Source: Lunularia cruciata (taxonomy: Eukaryota > Streptophyta > Marchantiopsida > Lunulariales > Lunulariaceae). From it: DNA of 64,000 nt. The stretch spans positions 21,080,001-21,144,000 of the forward strand of contig OX419760.1 of NCBI GenBank assembly GCA_948567375.1, written 5' to 3'. This document shows, in pieces, positions 45,702 through 57,100 of the stretch. A model generated the notes under the pieces. That model saw only the letters and a program-made list of their open reading frames with translations, did no database searches and was not told the DNA's origin. A program made the translations under genes and the position numbers. Numbering within the stretch: the stretch's first letter is position 1; the number at the start of each line of letters is the position of its first letter.

Positions 45702-46136
45702 ATGTACTCAGATCGTTTACAACTCAAATCAATCAAACTCAGATCAATACTTGATCTGATCCTCAACAACTAAGCATTGATTATAGTCAGGCCACACCCA
45801 CTCTAGCTAAGAGACTCTAGGTGACGCTTGCCGGCTTTCTATCCACTCTAGCCAAGAACTCAAAGGCTCAACATCTGAGAAGTGAGCTCTCTAGAGCTGC
45901 ACTTCCAAGGTATACTCCTGATTTTGACCTAGGTCTCATCCCAACGGTCCCATTGATGGTACACCCAACGACGCAGATGGTGCAAGTGACGGTGAGCTTC
46001 ACCATGAAGTCAATGCCCTAAATATAAAATCTGACCGTCGAAAGTAGTCTATGAGTAACTGCCAAAATGCCTCTAACTACTAACATTGGAACTCTAGTGT
46101 TCAAGCAATCTAGATGCAACACTACAAATGGCATGA
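45702..46136 (-). repeat. 5' LTR of element A, truncated at its outer end
   Basis: Matches 18655-19067 of the 3' LTR, including ATCGTTTACAACTCAAATCA, AGTGAGCTCTCTAGAGCTGC and CCTAGGTCTCATCCCAACGG. About 110 bp at the LTR start (TGTGGCACTTT... in the 3' copy) are missing here. Confidence 0.7.
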
Positions 46137-46524
46137 CAAATCTAAAGGGATCTAAAGCCTAATTAGAAAAGGATTTGAGAGTGGCAGATTGGAAGCATGA
46201 GATCTCCTACTCAATTGCTCTCTTTGATGCCCTAGTCTCCATGCTCTACTACTCTCAACATCCTCCTCCCGCTTGAGAATCCTCTCAACTCTTCCCACCT
46301 ATACATATCAAAGCCTTTGAAAAGGATAAAATCATAACCCATGTGTCCAATCGCATATATGTACATAGATTGTTCATACGGCAAGAGCTCAACCGTGTGA
46401 TCTGTGATACAACCTACTCCACTAATGTGGACATAAACCATGTTATTTTACTTTTTCATGGGCTACGCAAACCACAACATGAAAATGGTCCAATTTCATG
46501 TTAGTGTTATTGATCAAATGATGA
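46137..46524. other. Unassigned sequence with one 69-codon frame on the minus strand
   Basis: 46232-46441 on the minus strand is open (MVYVHISGVGCITDHTVELL...). It could be a fragment of another mobile element, given its position between two A-type LTR pieces, but I do not recognise it. Confidence 0.25.
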
Positions 46525-46760
46525 GACCCAACATCACTTGCACCGTTCATACCGTTAGATGTGTTGTCAATGGTGCCATTAGGGCTAGAGACCTATGTCA
46601 AGCAAAGGAGTATACTTTTGAAGTGCAGCTCTAGAGAGCTCACTTCATTGATGTTGAACATTTGAGTTATTGGTTATGGTGGAAGAAGCCGACAAGAATC
46701 ACTTAAAGTCTCTTAGGTAGAGTGGGTGTGGTTTGACTATAATCAATATCCGATTATTGA
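46525..46760 (+). repeat. Family-A LTR fragment, plus orientation
   Basis: Aligns with 1920-2150 and with the reverse complement of the A LTRs: CATCACTTGCACCGTTCATA, GCCATTAGGGCTAGAGACCT, AGAGCTCACTTC and GGGTGTGGTTTGACT in the same order. Confidence 0.6.
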
Positions 46761-46820
46761 TAACTTAAAGAACGAGAGATTGAATATATATCTAATTTGA
46801 GCATAAAAATAAACTGATTA

Positions 46821-46935
46821 TTGTGACACTTTAGAGTTAACGTATAACTCACAGTGAATTGTGTTTCTATAATGTATGATGTTGTGAACAAGATATACCG
46901 TGTAGGATGTATATACACATGACACTTCAGCTAAT
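46821..46935 (+). repeat. Start of a family-A LTR, plus orientation
   Basis: Begins near TGTGACACTTTAGAGTTAAC, matching the start of the A LTR (TGTGGCACTTTAGAG at 19179 on the minus strand), and continues with TTGTGTTTCTATAATGTATG and GTAGGATGTATATACACATG. Similarity then fades, and this is the last mobile sequence before the SAS10 gene. Confidence 0.55.
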
Positions 46936-47954
46936 TAGTGAATCTTCTAGAATTTGTGATCATTTCACTCAAATTTGTGATCATCTATTTGAGTTGATCG
47001 AATGTTTTGGTGTATTGTTATTGTTGCATAAAGGTGATGCAAGAGCTGAGTCCCTTCATCGTCTCGTGGAGAGAAAATTCGTTCGTCCTTCGTTCTCTTA
47101 ACCAAAAGATTTAAGTGACCTTCAAAACCCTTTCATTCCTTCGACGGCAAGGCCATTTACCGCATACGTTGCATCCTTCTACTGCTTGATGGGGTCTTCC
47201 CATCGTTCGTGTTTTCTATGCGAGTCGTTCTATTTGTCTTCGAGGGCAAGTCTCGTTTGTGGACGAGTTCGAATGTGCCAGCCTAACGGTCGCCGTTATG
47301 AAACTTCTCACCGTCGAGACTTCGCCGTGACCAGTTGACGGTGAATCCGGAGGTTCGCTAAACTCAACTAGATGATCCGGATCTTCGGTGCCGGGAGTGT
47401 CACAAATGAACTGCAAGACAGGACTGTACGAACAAGAGTCCGGAATCTGCAGGAACAGTGAATAATGATACGTTTACGGGGCTACTACCGCAGTTCTGAT
47501 GGACTGTGAATTCGATAAAGGGATATCAACCGCTATCAATTGAACCAGTACGACTGCGCAGTAGAGAGAGAAATCCATTTTGACCGGATTAGTTTACCGG
47601 CGAGTGGGGTTTGGGAGTCGCTCGGCGATGCTCTTGCGTTAGCTTTCGCAACTGGATCGAAAACCCTAAGCCCTAGTACCGAGAACGGTGAGAACGAGCA
47701 GTTTGCCTCATAAGGAGGTCCAGAATCTCGGGAATTGGCTTCTGGAATTTGAGGGAAATTAGAAATTGATGGAATTTGAAGTATCGAATTGGTGTTTAAC
47801 GCAGTTCTGCTTGGCATGCATAGGCGAATGTTGGCGAACATCTAAATTGGCTCTTTGAATCGGTGGTGGCTATTCAATTTTGGGAAAAGTCGTCAAAATT
47901 AGCTCAAGGACTGACTGGAGTGTTGCAAATCGGGGGCATTGGTAACAGTTCAAG
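46936..47954. other. Upstream region of the SAS10/UTP3 gene
   Basis: Non-repetitive and more GC-rich than the transposon block; presumably holds promoter and 5' UTR. No clear TATA box could be placed. A stop TAA at 47943-47945, in frame with the ATG at 47955, shows that the coding sequence does not extend further upstream. Minus-strand frames here (47216-47841) have no recognisable domain. Confidence 0.45.
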
Positions 47955-50900
47955 ATGAGGAGACCCGGGGGAGGGATGAAGAAAGGGCGGAAGAAAGTGG
48001 CAGATGAAGATTTGGCGGAAGGATTAGGACGGGCGCACGAGGAAGAATTTCTGGGCCTTGAGGATGCGTCGGCAGCTGATTTCGAAGAAGAGAATGACAA
48101 CCCTGTGTTCAATTTGCAGGTATGAGTCAGAGGATTTTATAATATTAGATCGGGTTGTGTTGTATAGCGAATTGCAGTAGAAAGCACCGGGTTTGACTGC
48201 GACGTAAAGTGAACTGTTTCTGAACGTTGGTAGGAAGCTGTCACTTTCAGGGAAGCGAAAGTGAGGATGACGATGATGAAAATGACGACGATATGGATGA
48301 GGAGGAACTGACGGGTCTTGAAGCCAAATGTGAGTGCAGTAGGAAGGATGCTAGAAATTTTTGCACCTTCGGCACAGAAAATTCGTTTTTCTTGACTCGA
48401 ATTTTCCCTGGACCTTAACCAAGAGAGTTTCACCGAATTTAGTACGCGCGTCTCTGGGTACATGGACGGGAGATACTGCCCTTGTTCCATGCAGAAGTAC
48501 TACGAGCCCCGTTCCCTCTACATATAGCGCTTGCTGGGCTAATTCAGGGCTCTCGTGACGTAACGCTTGTTGGGCGAACGGTTTTGCGAATAGAAACTTC
48601 TTTGTCTTGGTTATTCCCTCTACATAATCTCCTTGAATCCTCTGTTTCTCTTGGTGGATTGAATGCGTAATTGAAATGCCCAGTTTAGTTTCTGGGTAGT
48701 TGATAATAAACAGACGGAAATAATGATCGCGGGTTAATAAAACGTTCAATTCTGGTTCATTGAGGGTCAACTGATTGTTTATATGCTGATGTGAATGTAG
48801 ATGTTTAGTGCTGGCTCTGTCCATCCCTCCTTTTTGGTGCGTTCGTAGTGGGTACTTGTACAGACTGTTGCTAAAAGTTATATGTTTACGTGACTTTTGC
48901 AGTGGTTAAGACTGCGAAGTTCATGAAGAAGAAGATCAGCCATGAGGAAGAAGACGATGAAGACGAAGAAGGGAAGGAGAAGCAGACAGCTTGGGGCAAG
49001 TCTAAAAGAATATATTATAACGCTGACAACGTAGACTATGAGGTTAGCAACAACACGTGATTATTTTGAAGTTCGTTGGTATCCTGCTCATTACAGTTTA
49101 TGTTAAGAGAGTCGCCGTCTGTACTGATTCACGTTTGGTTCAATCAGCTACAATCTAGTGACGAAGAAGCGCCAGCTGAAGAAGAAGCAGAAGTTCTTAA
49201 GCTGCAGCGCAAAGCTGCTGCATCCTTGAGACCTGAGGATTACGAGCAGGATAGCAATGATGATGATGAGAGCTCAGGCGGAGAGGAAACTCTTCAGGTA
49301 AAACCCTCTCAGCAACTGGCTCCTCATGGGAGCAAAAGAATTTGAGTTTGCAATATCCCAACTACCTACTTCATATGCACGTTCTCTGTCCCATGCTTAG
49401 TGGGTTCTGGATCCCCCGTTTTCCGAACGACTTCTGATGTCATATTCTGAATCTGCCATCTTTCAACATTTACCGGGAGAAACTGCTCAGTGTGGTGGGA
49501 GCTTCTTCAGATAGTTCCTTGTATTGTTTGTGTACAACTTGCTTCTTCTCACTATATTTCTGGCGTAGTTTGGAGCTTTACTCTCGTGTTGGGCTACTCT
49601 TTCAGGAAGCTGCCGCAAGAGACAGTAAAGGTACTGAAGCGGCTAAAAAATCATCCAAATCGGTAGCCAAAGAGAACTCCACAATGGCTGTTGAGAAAGT
49701 TCTGAAAAATCTCGATGCCTTATCTAAGGAGGAGAAGATGGACGTTGTTATGAGGTAAGAACTTTCTTAGAAACCTTCTGTGCACTTGTATATGTTATCC
49801 GGACTTGAAGTAGTTTTGTATGCCTGAGACGTCTCAACGTATTGATGAGACATTCTTTATTTGTCAATTGTGCATTCAAGATTGTACTGAGCAGTGAGGA
49901 ACTCACTGAAGTTGGGACTATGAGGTAGAAAGTCAAGGCTGATTGAAAGGGCATCCTGCTTGGCCTTGTACCCAATGCAACGTGAGATGCCACGAGCTAA
50001 ATAGGAAGTCGAGTTACGGGAGCTAATGCCACGTGGAATCCTTCTCTTCATTTTGTAGAGGCCTACTCTTAGACTGGGCATCCTTCTTGTAGACTAGGAC
50101 GCACAGGTTAGATCTAAATATTTAAGATAGAGAGTGTCCTGCTGAGTGATTATTGAGCGTAGTGAAGATGTTCACAAGGAAGTTAAAAGGCATTGGAGCC
50201 ATTCCCAGTTGGTCAGATGAAGACAAATGGACTGGCGTGTATTGTACAGTGATGCCCCAGAGCTCCTTGGACTTCTCACTGAGTTGAAGGAAGGGCTCGA
50301 TGAGCTTCGGACTAAGGTGCAGCCATTGGTTTCTAAGGTACATCTTTGATTCCCCTGGGATTACCATGTATCAATCCTCGTTCTTATGATGCAATGGTAA
50401 ATGAGTCTCCGGTTCAGTGCGTCTAATTGCAGCAAGCACCATTTAAACCAACATTGTCCAAAGGAGCCATTGAAGTCTATTGAGCTGAGTCTGTGTTCTG
50501 TCTTAGCTGCATTGCAAATTTACATCTTTATGGAACTTTCGCAGGTAAGAACTGGTCAGTATGCTACAAAGGACGGCATTAGTTACTTGGAAGTGAAAAA
50601 TCTACTCCTCCTGAGTTACTGTCAATGTATCATCTTTTACCTTATGCTCAAGGCAGAAGGCCGGCCTGTGAGGGATCACCCAGTTATCACTCGACTTGTG
50701 GAACTCCGACTTTACCTTGAAAAGGTTAGCTACATTTAATACCCTGGATCCATTTGATGCTCTGTTTCTACCTGGACGTACGGTGGATATCACTTACTCG
50801 CGGAGCCCAGTCTGGAAGATCATGGCTTAATTCTTTAATGGCACTGTTTGCAGATTCGACCAATCGATAAGAAACTGCATTATCAAATCGACAAGCTGTT

Positions 50901-53447
50901 GAAGGCTGCCAAATCTCCTGCAGCAGCTGACGGTGGAGATGAGAAAGAGGATGCTTTAAAATTCAAGCCTAATCCCAGCTTACTGATCTCAAAGATGGAT
51001 GAAGATATGCAGGTATGTACAGTTCTCCATGTTGCATGTGATCATTCACATTCGAGATGGAGGTTGACCGGATGCTCAAGGATCATGTAAGAGAAAGCTG
51101 CAAATATTCTCTAGATGTTTCTTAGCAATACAGTTCCAACAACTTAACCAGTGTTTGGTGGCTTGCTGTAGGATGGTGGAGGTGTATACAGGCCCCCAAT
51201 GATTGCCCCAGCGGCCATGGATGGGGAAAAGCCATCTAAGGACAGCAAGGCTAAGGCACGAGCAGACAAGGAATCTCGCCGGAAGGCTTCTCGCAGTGCG
51301 TTTGTAAAGGAATTAGCGGATGAACTGGATGGAAAGCCTGAAGAGGTACGCATACTAACTCTTTCCGTTGCCTATTTTGATAGGCAGTCGCCTGTGAGTT
51401 TGAATCAGCTATTATGATGCTATGCGAACCAGTTCGGCAGGTTTCTGACAGATTGTCCTAGCTTCATTTGGGACAAGTGTTTCTCGAAGTTAGTGATTGT
51501 CTTCTCCTTACAGTACTGCCCCGGCACGATAGTCTTGGGTTTTGCAGTTCACACTGCTGTTTCGGCTAAGCTTGTAACATGTACCGTCATTGTCATGTTT
51601 GTGCAGATGCAGGATATGATGAGTTTTGAGAGTAAGGGAATGCTTCGTGAGAAAGAAAGACTTGAAGCTCGTGCAAAGGAGGAAGAGGAGCTTTTTGCTC
51701 GTGTTCCTCTTACGAAGGTGGAGCGTAAAAATTTAAAGAAATTGAAGCAGTCCAGAAACGGGTAAGGGTTTAGCTTTTGTCAGTGTCAAACTTCTCCCCT
51801 ATACAATTTTAGGTGAGGTTCAGTCATTTCTAGAGTAGTTCACAGGCTTGTCGAAGCATAACGTTTCCTCACTTACCGAAGTTTACACCAGTTTAGAACT
51901 AAAGATCTGCAGTTTCAAGCAACCAGGTCTCCAGCCCGGTTAATCTCATGCAAATTTGCTGCCTTCTTCGCAGATTAATGGATCTACTGGACGATTTCGA
52001 TGACAATCTAGCCGATCTTGTTGGCATTGATGAAGAAGGACCTGGCTCATCTTTCCCTGAAGACTTGATCAAACCTAGAAAATTGTCACAAGTGATTGCT
52101 GAGAGTGGTAGACCATCGAAAAAGGCAAAGGTACTCTTATACGTTCATGCATACATATCCGGAGCACCTGCTTTATGATGCGATTTATGCACATTCTATC
52201 TACTTTTGAGTGATATAATATTCATTGTGAATGAATATGCCAGGAGAAATTATATGAAAACTGCATCAGTGACCCCTTGGGGATGTTATCTCAATCATCA
52301 GACAAGATATCTCAATCGTGGTCGTCATTCACATCGGTAGCCGTTCTGATGATCTGCGGTCATGTAAAACACTGTGTGACTAATCTCAATGGCCTCTTCG
52401 AGCGAGCAGGTGCTGTCAGGTGATGCAGACCTGCCAGTCAGAGAGGACTTGGGAGAAAGGAGGAGAAAACACGAAATGGCGAAGCCTTCGAAGTTTAGTT
52501 CTGATGATGGCGGAAGCGATGATCATCAAGGAGAGTTTGAAGCTGAAGAGGATGAATTCTACCAGGAGGCTAAGCAGATGTCGGAGGCAAAGAAGGCTGC
52601 CAAGCTCTCAAAGTATTCCAGGTAACTGGAGCTGCTAAATGCCTATACAAACAATCTGTTGAATCCTGCGTAAAATTTTACTGCGTCTCCCGCTTTTTTT
52701 CTGTTTTACGTCTATAATTGTGTAGATATACATACATGTTCTGAATCATTTTTATTTAATTGTGACCGAGCTTGGCCACTTTCATGATAGACAGTGTGGT
52801 TGTATATAGGAACACTGCTGCTCCGTCGGTGGAAGAAGATGCAGATGGGAAACGAAACATCACGAAAATGGTAAAGAATCGTTGCCTTTTGTTCTAGACG
52901 CTGGAAAGGTTCTAGTAAGCACTCTAGGTGGATAATTTGTATAAAACATAGCGACTCCTAATTTGTGATATCTGTAATCGATATGAGTCGTACGAGTATC
53001 ATCCTAGGCTACTCTAGTTGAAGTCAAATTCCTGACACACAAACCTGTGCTGTGCTGAATACAGATGGAGAAGAATAGAGGTCTCACACCACACAGGAAA
53101 AAACTCACTAAAAATCCACGCAAGAAGTACAAGGTAAGATGCAAGTTATGATTTAAACGCGACGCATTGGATTTATGATGCTTGTGCTGTCTCATACACT
53201 AGGATAGAATTGTGGTCATAGCTTCTCTTTCTTGGGTTTGCCTTTGCATCTGCCATGAAATTAACTTGAATCGTCATGCTTGTCACCCTTACACTTGTAT
53301 AAACAAATTTTGCAGCTCAAGCACGAGAAAGCAGTCATTAGACGCAAAGGACAAGTCAGGGATGTTAAAGGTCCCGGTGGAGCTTACGGTGGAGAAGCTA
53401 CAGGAATTAGGACAAATATCAGTAAGAGTATTAGAATACAAAACTAG
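47955..53447 (+). CDS. SAS10: Sas10/Utp3 family protein, small-subunit processome component
   Basis: Nucleolar protein of the U3/small-subunit processome needed for 18S rRNA maturation (family knowledge: yeast Sas10/Utp3, Arabidopsis THALLO). Fifteen exons: 47955-48119, 48251-48329, 48903-49042, 49148-49297, 49606-49754, 50250-50337, 50545-50724, 50854-51012, 51172-51345, 51607-51761, 51974-52130, 52410-52621, 52810-52870, 53065-53133, 53316-53447. All introns are GT-AG and the frame is kept to TAG 53445, giving 689 residues, close to the usual plant length. Acidic blocks are at residues 56-75 and about 94-106, WGKSKRIYYNADNVDYE at about 112-128, the Sas10/Utp3/C1D domain at about 210-305 (ELLGLLTELKEGLDELR), then IRPIDKKLHYQIDKLLK and GVYRPPMIAP. 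The basic C-terminal Sas10 domain is at about 605-689 (NRGLTPHRKKLTKNPRKKYK, VIRRKGQV, GGEATGIRTNIS). Exon borders are from splice signals and frame, not transcripts. Confidence 0.93.
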
Positions 53448-53682
53448 ATTCCAGACTGCAATAGGCAATTTTGTTTAGATCTATTTTAGAACCCCTTCGT
53501 AGGCAATGAGATCGAGTAGGCTGTCTCATCAGAGACTACTCACCGAGTTTCACGAACTAGGCGCCTGTGGCTCAACCAGATGAAAAAGTGAAGGCAGTGT
53601 TCTTTCAAGTTTGCGGGATGGCAAGTTTTGACTCATTGAAGTTGGTGAAGTACAAAGTTCGAGCATCGAGATGGCTATAACT

Positions 53683-53688
53683 AATAAA
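53683..53688 (+). terminator. Possible polyadenylation signal of SAS10
   Basis: AATAAA 236 nt after the stop codon. Plant polyadenylation signals are loosely defined, so this is only a candidate. Confidence 0.3.
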
Positions 53689-53940
53689 GTCCAGTACTGA
53701 GAGAAAAAGCACATCAAGGAGAGCAACCATGCAATTTGGAACTGCATCCTAACTTTTGGTGATGGTTGCGTTCATACACGGCGGAAACTGAATTACAATG
53801 TGTAATCTCGTACCTCTCTTTCGTGGGCAGTGCGACTGGTTTCATCTTATTGTTTTGGCACACTGCTCCTCAAGAGAATGTCGCAAAGGTAAAAAGGTGA
53901 ACTCAATCCCTCGCACACAGTTGCAACCCCACCCCCACCT

Positions 53941-53964
53941 CCCCCCCCCCCCCCCCCCCCCCCC
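53941..53964. repeat. Homopolymer of 24 C
   Basis: An uninterrupted run of 24 cytosines preceded by a C-rich ACCCCCACCT. On the minus strand it is poly-G, able to form G-quadruplex structure. Confidence 0.95.
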
Positions 53965-54100
53965 AATTTGTATTAGAATACAAATTGAATGCTATGTGGT
54001 TGGATTTTGCACCGAAGTTCTAATGGAGCTGTGATTGCAGTGGCTCCTGCATCTACATAAGATAATTGCCAATTCTGCCTGCGATTTTTTATACCTGTCT

Positions 54101-57100
54101 AATCCCCGTCTCATTTTAAGGGAGAACAGGTACCCATGGAAGTTCACATGCATCTCTACCCCAACCTTACATTGGCCAACTGTTACTGGGGCACGAAATC
54201 CGACAAGCATGGAACTCCCTCTTTAACAAATGTCACCTAATTTTAGTTAAATTTGATCTGATCGGAGGCCCTGATCTAAAGTCGTTTGCGCACTTCTCAT
54301 TCCACATCCTTCCAACCATCGTCCGTCAAGGACGGAAACCAGTAGAAGTGGAAGTGGAGTGATCGAGGAAAAAGCCACATTAAATTTGCAGCAATGCGCT
54401 GATTGCGCAGCACTAAATGGTAGTGAATGGCCCTTGAATAATGGAAATCAAAAGGAGACGCTTTGGAGAGCCTACATTGCAGTAGAGCTCTCTACGAACT
54501 TCAGTGTCCAGACTAGCGTGTGCTGTCATGGACTTCACACTGGATTACGTAAGTTAGATGTTTATGGTCACAGAGCACGAACATGCTCTTACATGGTCGT
54601 TTAGCCCGCCCCTTTGCACGATTTCAGATAGCATGTTATCAGACCTCTTCGACAACATTGACAGCCAAACCGTGACACAAACCGGCAACAGCGTGGACAG
54701 GGTTCCTGTCGGCTAGCACAGTGCATAGTTCTAGTTCAGCAAAACAGCAGGAAGCACATCGGAAGGCAGAATCTTATTTCTAGTTGACCACACGCAGGTA
54801 ATTCAACTGAATTTCAGCTAACTGGTCAAGGTGTTCCTTTCGTCGTCGTCTCAGCTGCCAATCTCAACTTCTCAGTGTCAAAGAAACACGATCACTACAC
54901 GCAGAATCTGAGATAAAACTCTGGAGATGCGCGGCCCTTGCCAGTTGTCTGTGACCGTCGTGTGTAGCATGCATGAACGTGCAGATAAGTCCACAACCCT
55001 GAATCTGCAGCACCCATGCATTTTGACCCATCGGAGAACACTTCTCATCCATCATGTGGAGACTTACGACAAAAAAACCAGCGGTGCAATCTACCAACCA
55101 ACACTCTTTCAGTCCAATCTCAAGCACAATCATTACTGGTCGATGGTGTTTAATTAGTCAAAACTCGTGCTCAATCCACCCAGTAAATAATCATCTCTTG
55201 ATTGTACGGTACTTAATTGGTCCAATTAAAACTCGTGCTCAGTTCATGCCTTGAATTCTAACCAAAGTTACATTCTAGACTACAGTACTCATTCTAGTGT
55301 ATGAGGAACTCGAAGCCGTTTCCGACGACCACCGATCCCAGACTAGATTAACAACTTATCGTGTTAGTCATGACAGAACGGTGGGTTTTAGCCAGCCAAA
55401 GCACACAGCATTAGCAATACAGTTGCTTATGTTCCTATTCATACGATTAAGAGAAACTTGGGTGGAGTCTTGTTAACACGCTATGAATCTTGCTTGGTCA
55501 GCTCAAGATAGAAGAGTAACTTTACGTACGGGGTGAGCAAGCAAATAAGATTTTTTTTCGTGTTTTGTCGATTTTCTATCAATGAGTACCAACATGAGTA
55601 CCAACCTTCTCGAAATGAGTCTAGTGCAATATTCTCTCTTAATCGACAATGATCTTTAAGCTTTATTTCGAACGTTTCATCTGTCCGGAGGACCGTCTTC
55701 CAACTGCATTCCACTCTCGGATGTTGCAGATGATTTTAAGTCTACTGAAAAGTGTAGTGTCACTTAATATATGAATTATGTTCTAAGTGTATGTGTCGAC
55801 AGAAGAGGAACAAAATCTATAGGGACATAGAAACGCTAAGGACTAAATCTATCGTTAAATGAAGCACGACTTAGAATTTAAACACACAAAATTTTGCAAA
55901 AGTTTTCTAATTTATTAGTATACGATTCAAACAAGAGAAATTCTTAAAAGTTTGAACCATATAAGAAGCATACATCTTATTCAGGAGTTCAACTTTCTAA
56001 AATTCATCACATTGAGAAAATCACATAAGAACACCCCAACTTAGTGTTATGAACTACTTTATAGCATAGAACAAGATAGACATGTTCTATATTTTAGGAG
56101 TCCCAACAAGTCCGCATTTACTTACAAGCAGACGCTTTTTCACATGAAATCGGCAGAGGTTTTTCATTTCTCGCGAGTAATGCAGACAGTTCTTGTTAAC
56201 TGTACAGTCCTGTTTGTAACATCGACTTTGAAGCTTCGATAATCTAGAGATGTGCGCACAAATATCCCATGAAATGCTTATATGGTCATTTATGGAAGTG
56301 AAGATCCTGTTGTGTTGACACATTCTTCGTGGGTTTTGGATATAGTAAAATTATGGATGGAGGCCGACTCATCGCTCGTTTTGTTGGTGGTGCGGCGGAT
56401 ATCACTGTCAAATGGATTACAAGAATATGATGTTACGAATGCGGATGTGTAAGTTTGGGAGATATCATAGATTGATCACCAGAAGCACACCCACCCTTAC
56501 TCTAAACCCTCTCTTCATGTGATATTTCTAGTAGATACAATGTCTTTTGAGTTAAAGTGAAGGGAAAATTAATAAAGATGGAGGTGGACTTCTCTGATGA
56601 AAATGTCATTTGCATTGTCAAGTCTTGGATCAAACAAAGGATTGTTTGAGAAATCTCATATGTTTATCTTCAATCACTGATTACGATGAAAAAAGCTTTG
56701 TACCAAAGAAAAGTCTCACAACCTCGGTAAGAAAACAGCCAGAGGAGAACTTTTTATTCGGTCTTTCTATTCATTTTGGAAGCAGCGATTCATTGAGCTA
56801 ACATTCAACACGATTAAGAAGCACATCGAAGACTCGCAGTCATCTGCAAAGATCTGTTCTACTTACTGTATATGGAGATGCAACAAACTTACAGTAGAGT
56901 ACAGAGAAAGTCCAGAACACCACACGCAGGACCTTCTTCGAACATGAATACTGTGCTTACTGTGCGCAGAAACGTGACATCCTGACGGTGTCGAGAGGAG
57001 TGTGGGGTGGGATGGAGGAACACTTGCTTTCAAGCAGCAGCCGAAAAGCATAAGTTGCCAGTCCACTTTCAGAAGAACGCGCTCTAAATTCATGAAACCA

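Larger units (their letters stand above)
18650..46136 (-). mobile_element. Ty3/gypsy element A, split by nested insertions
   Basis: Host element of the nest. Its own sequence is 18650-23946, 29261-30028 and 42910-46136, about 9.3 kb in minus orientation. Order on the minus strand: 5' LTR (45702-46136), leader, gag (about 42990-44980), protease (29261-30028), linker, RT and RNase H (20990-22240), integrase (19721-20570), 3' LTR (18650-19179). B2 inserted at CCAAA (23942-23946 and 29256-29260), C2 at AAAGC (30029-30033 and 42905-42909). Joining the flanks restores the domain order, which confirms one original element. A primer-binding site of the usual type was not found next to its 5' LTR, and outer target duplications could not be identified. 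Confidence 0.8.
53448..54100. other. 3' flank of SAS10, including probable 3' UTR
   Basis: No coding sequence recognised. Contains a possible polyadenylation signal at 53683 and a 24-base C homopolymer. Confidence 0.4.

Noticed and set aside
48351-48824. 157-codon minus-strand frame within SAS10 intron 2 and exon 3 flank
   Set aside because: No domain, antisense to a well-supported gene, and no splice context. Considered chance.
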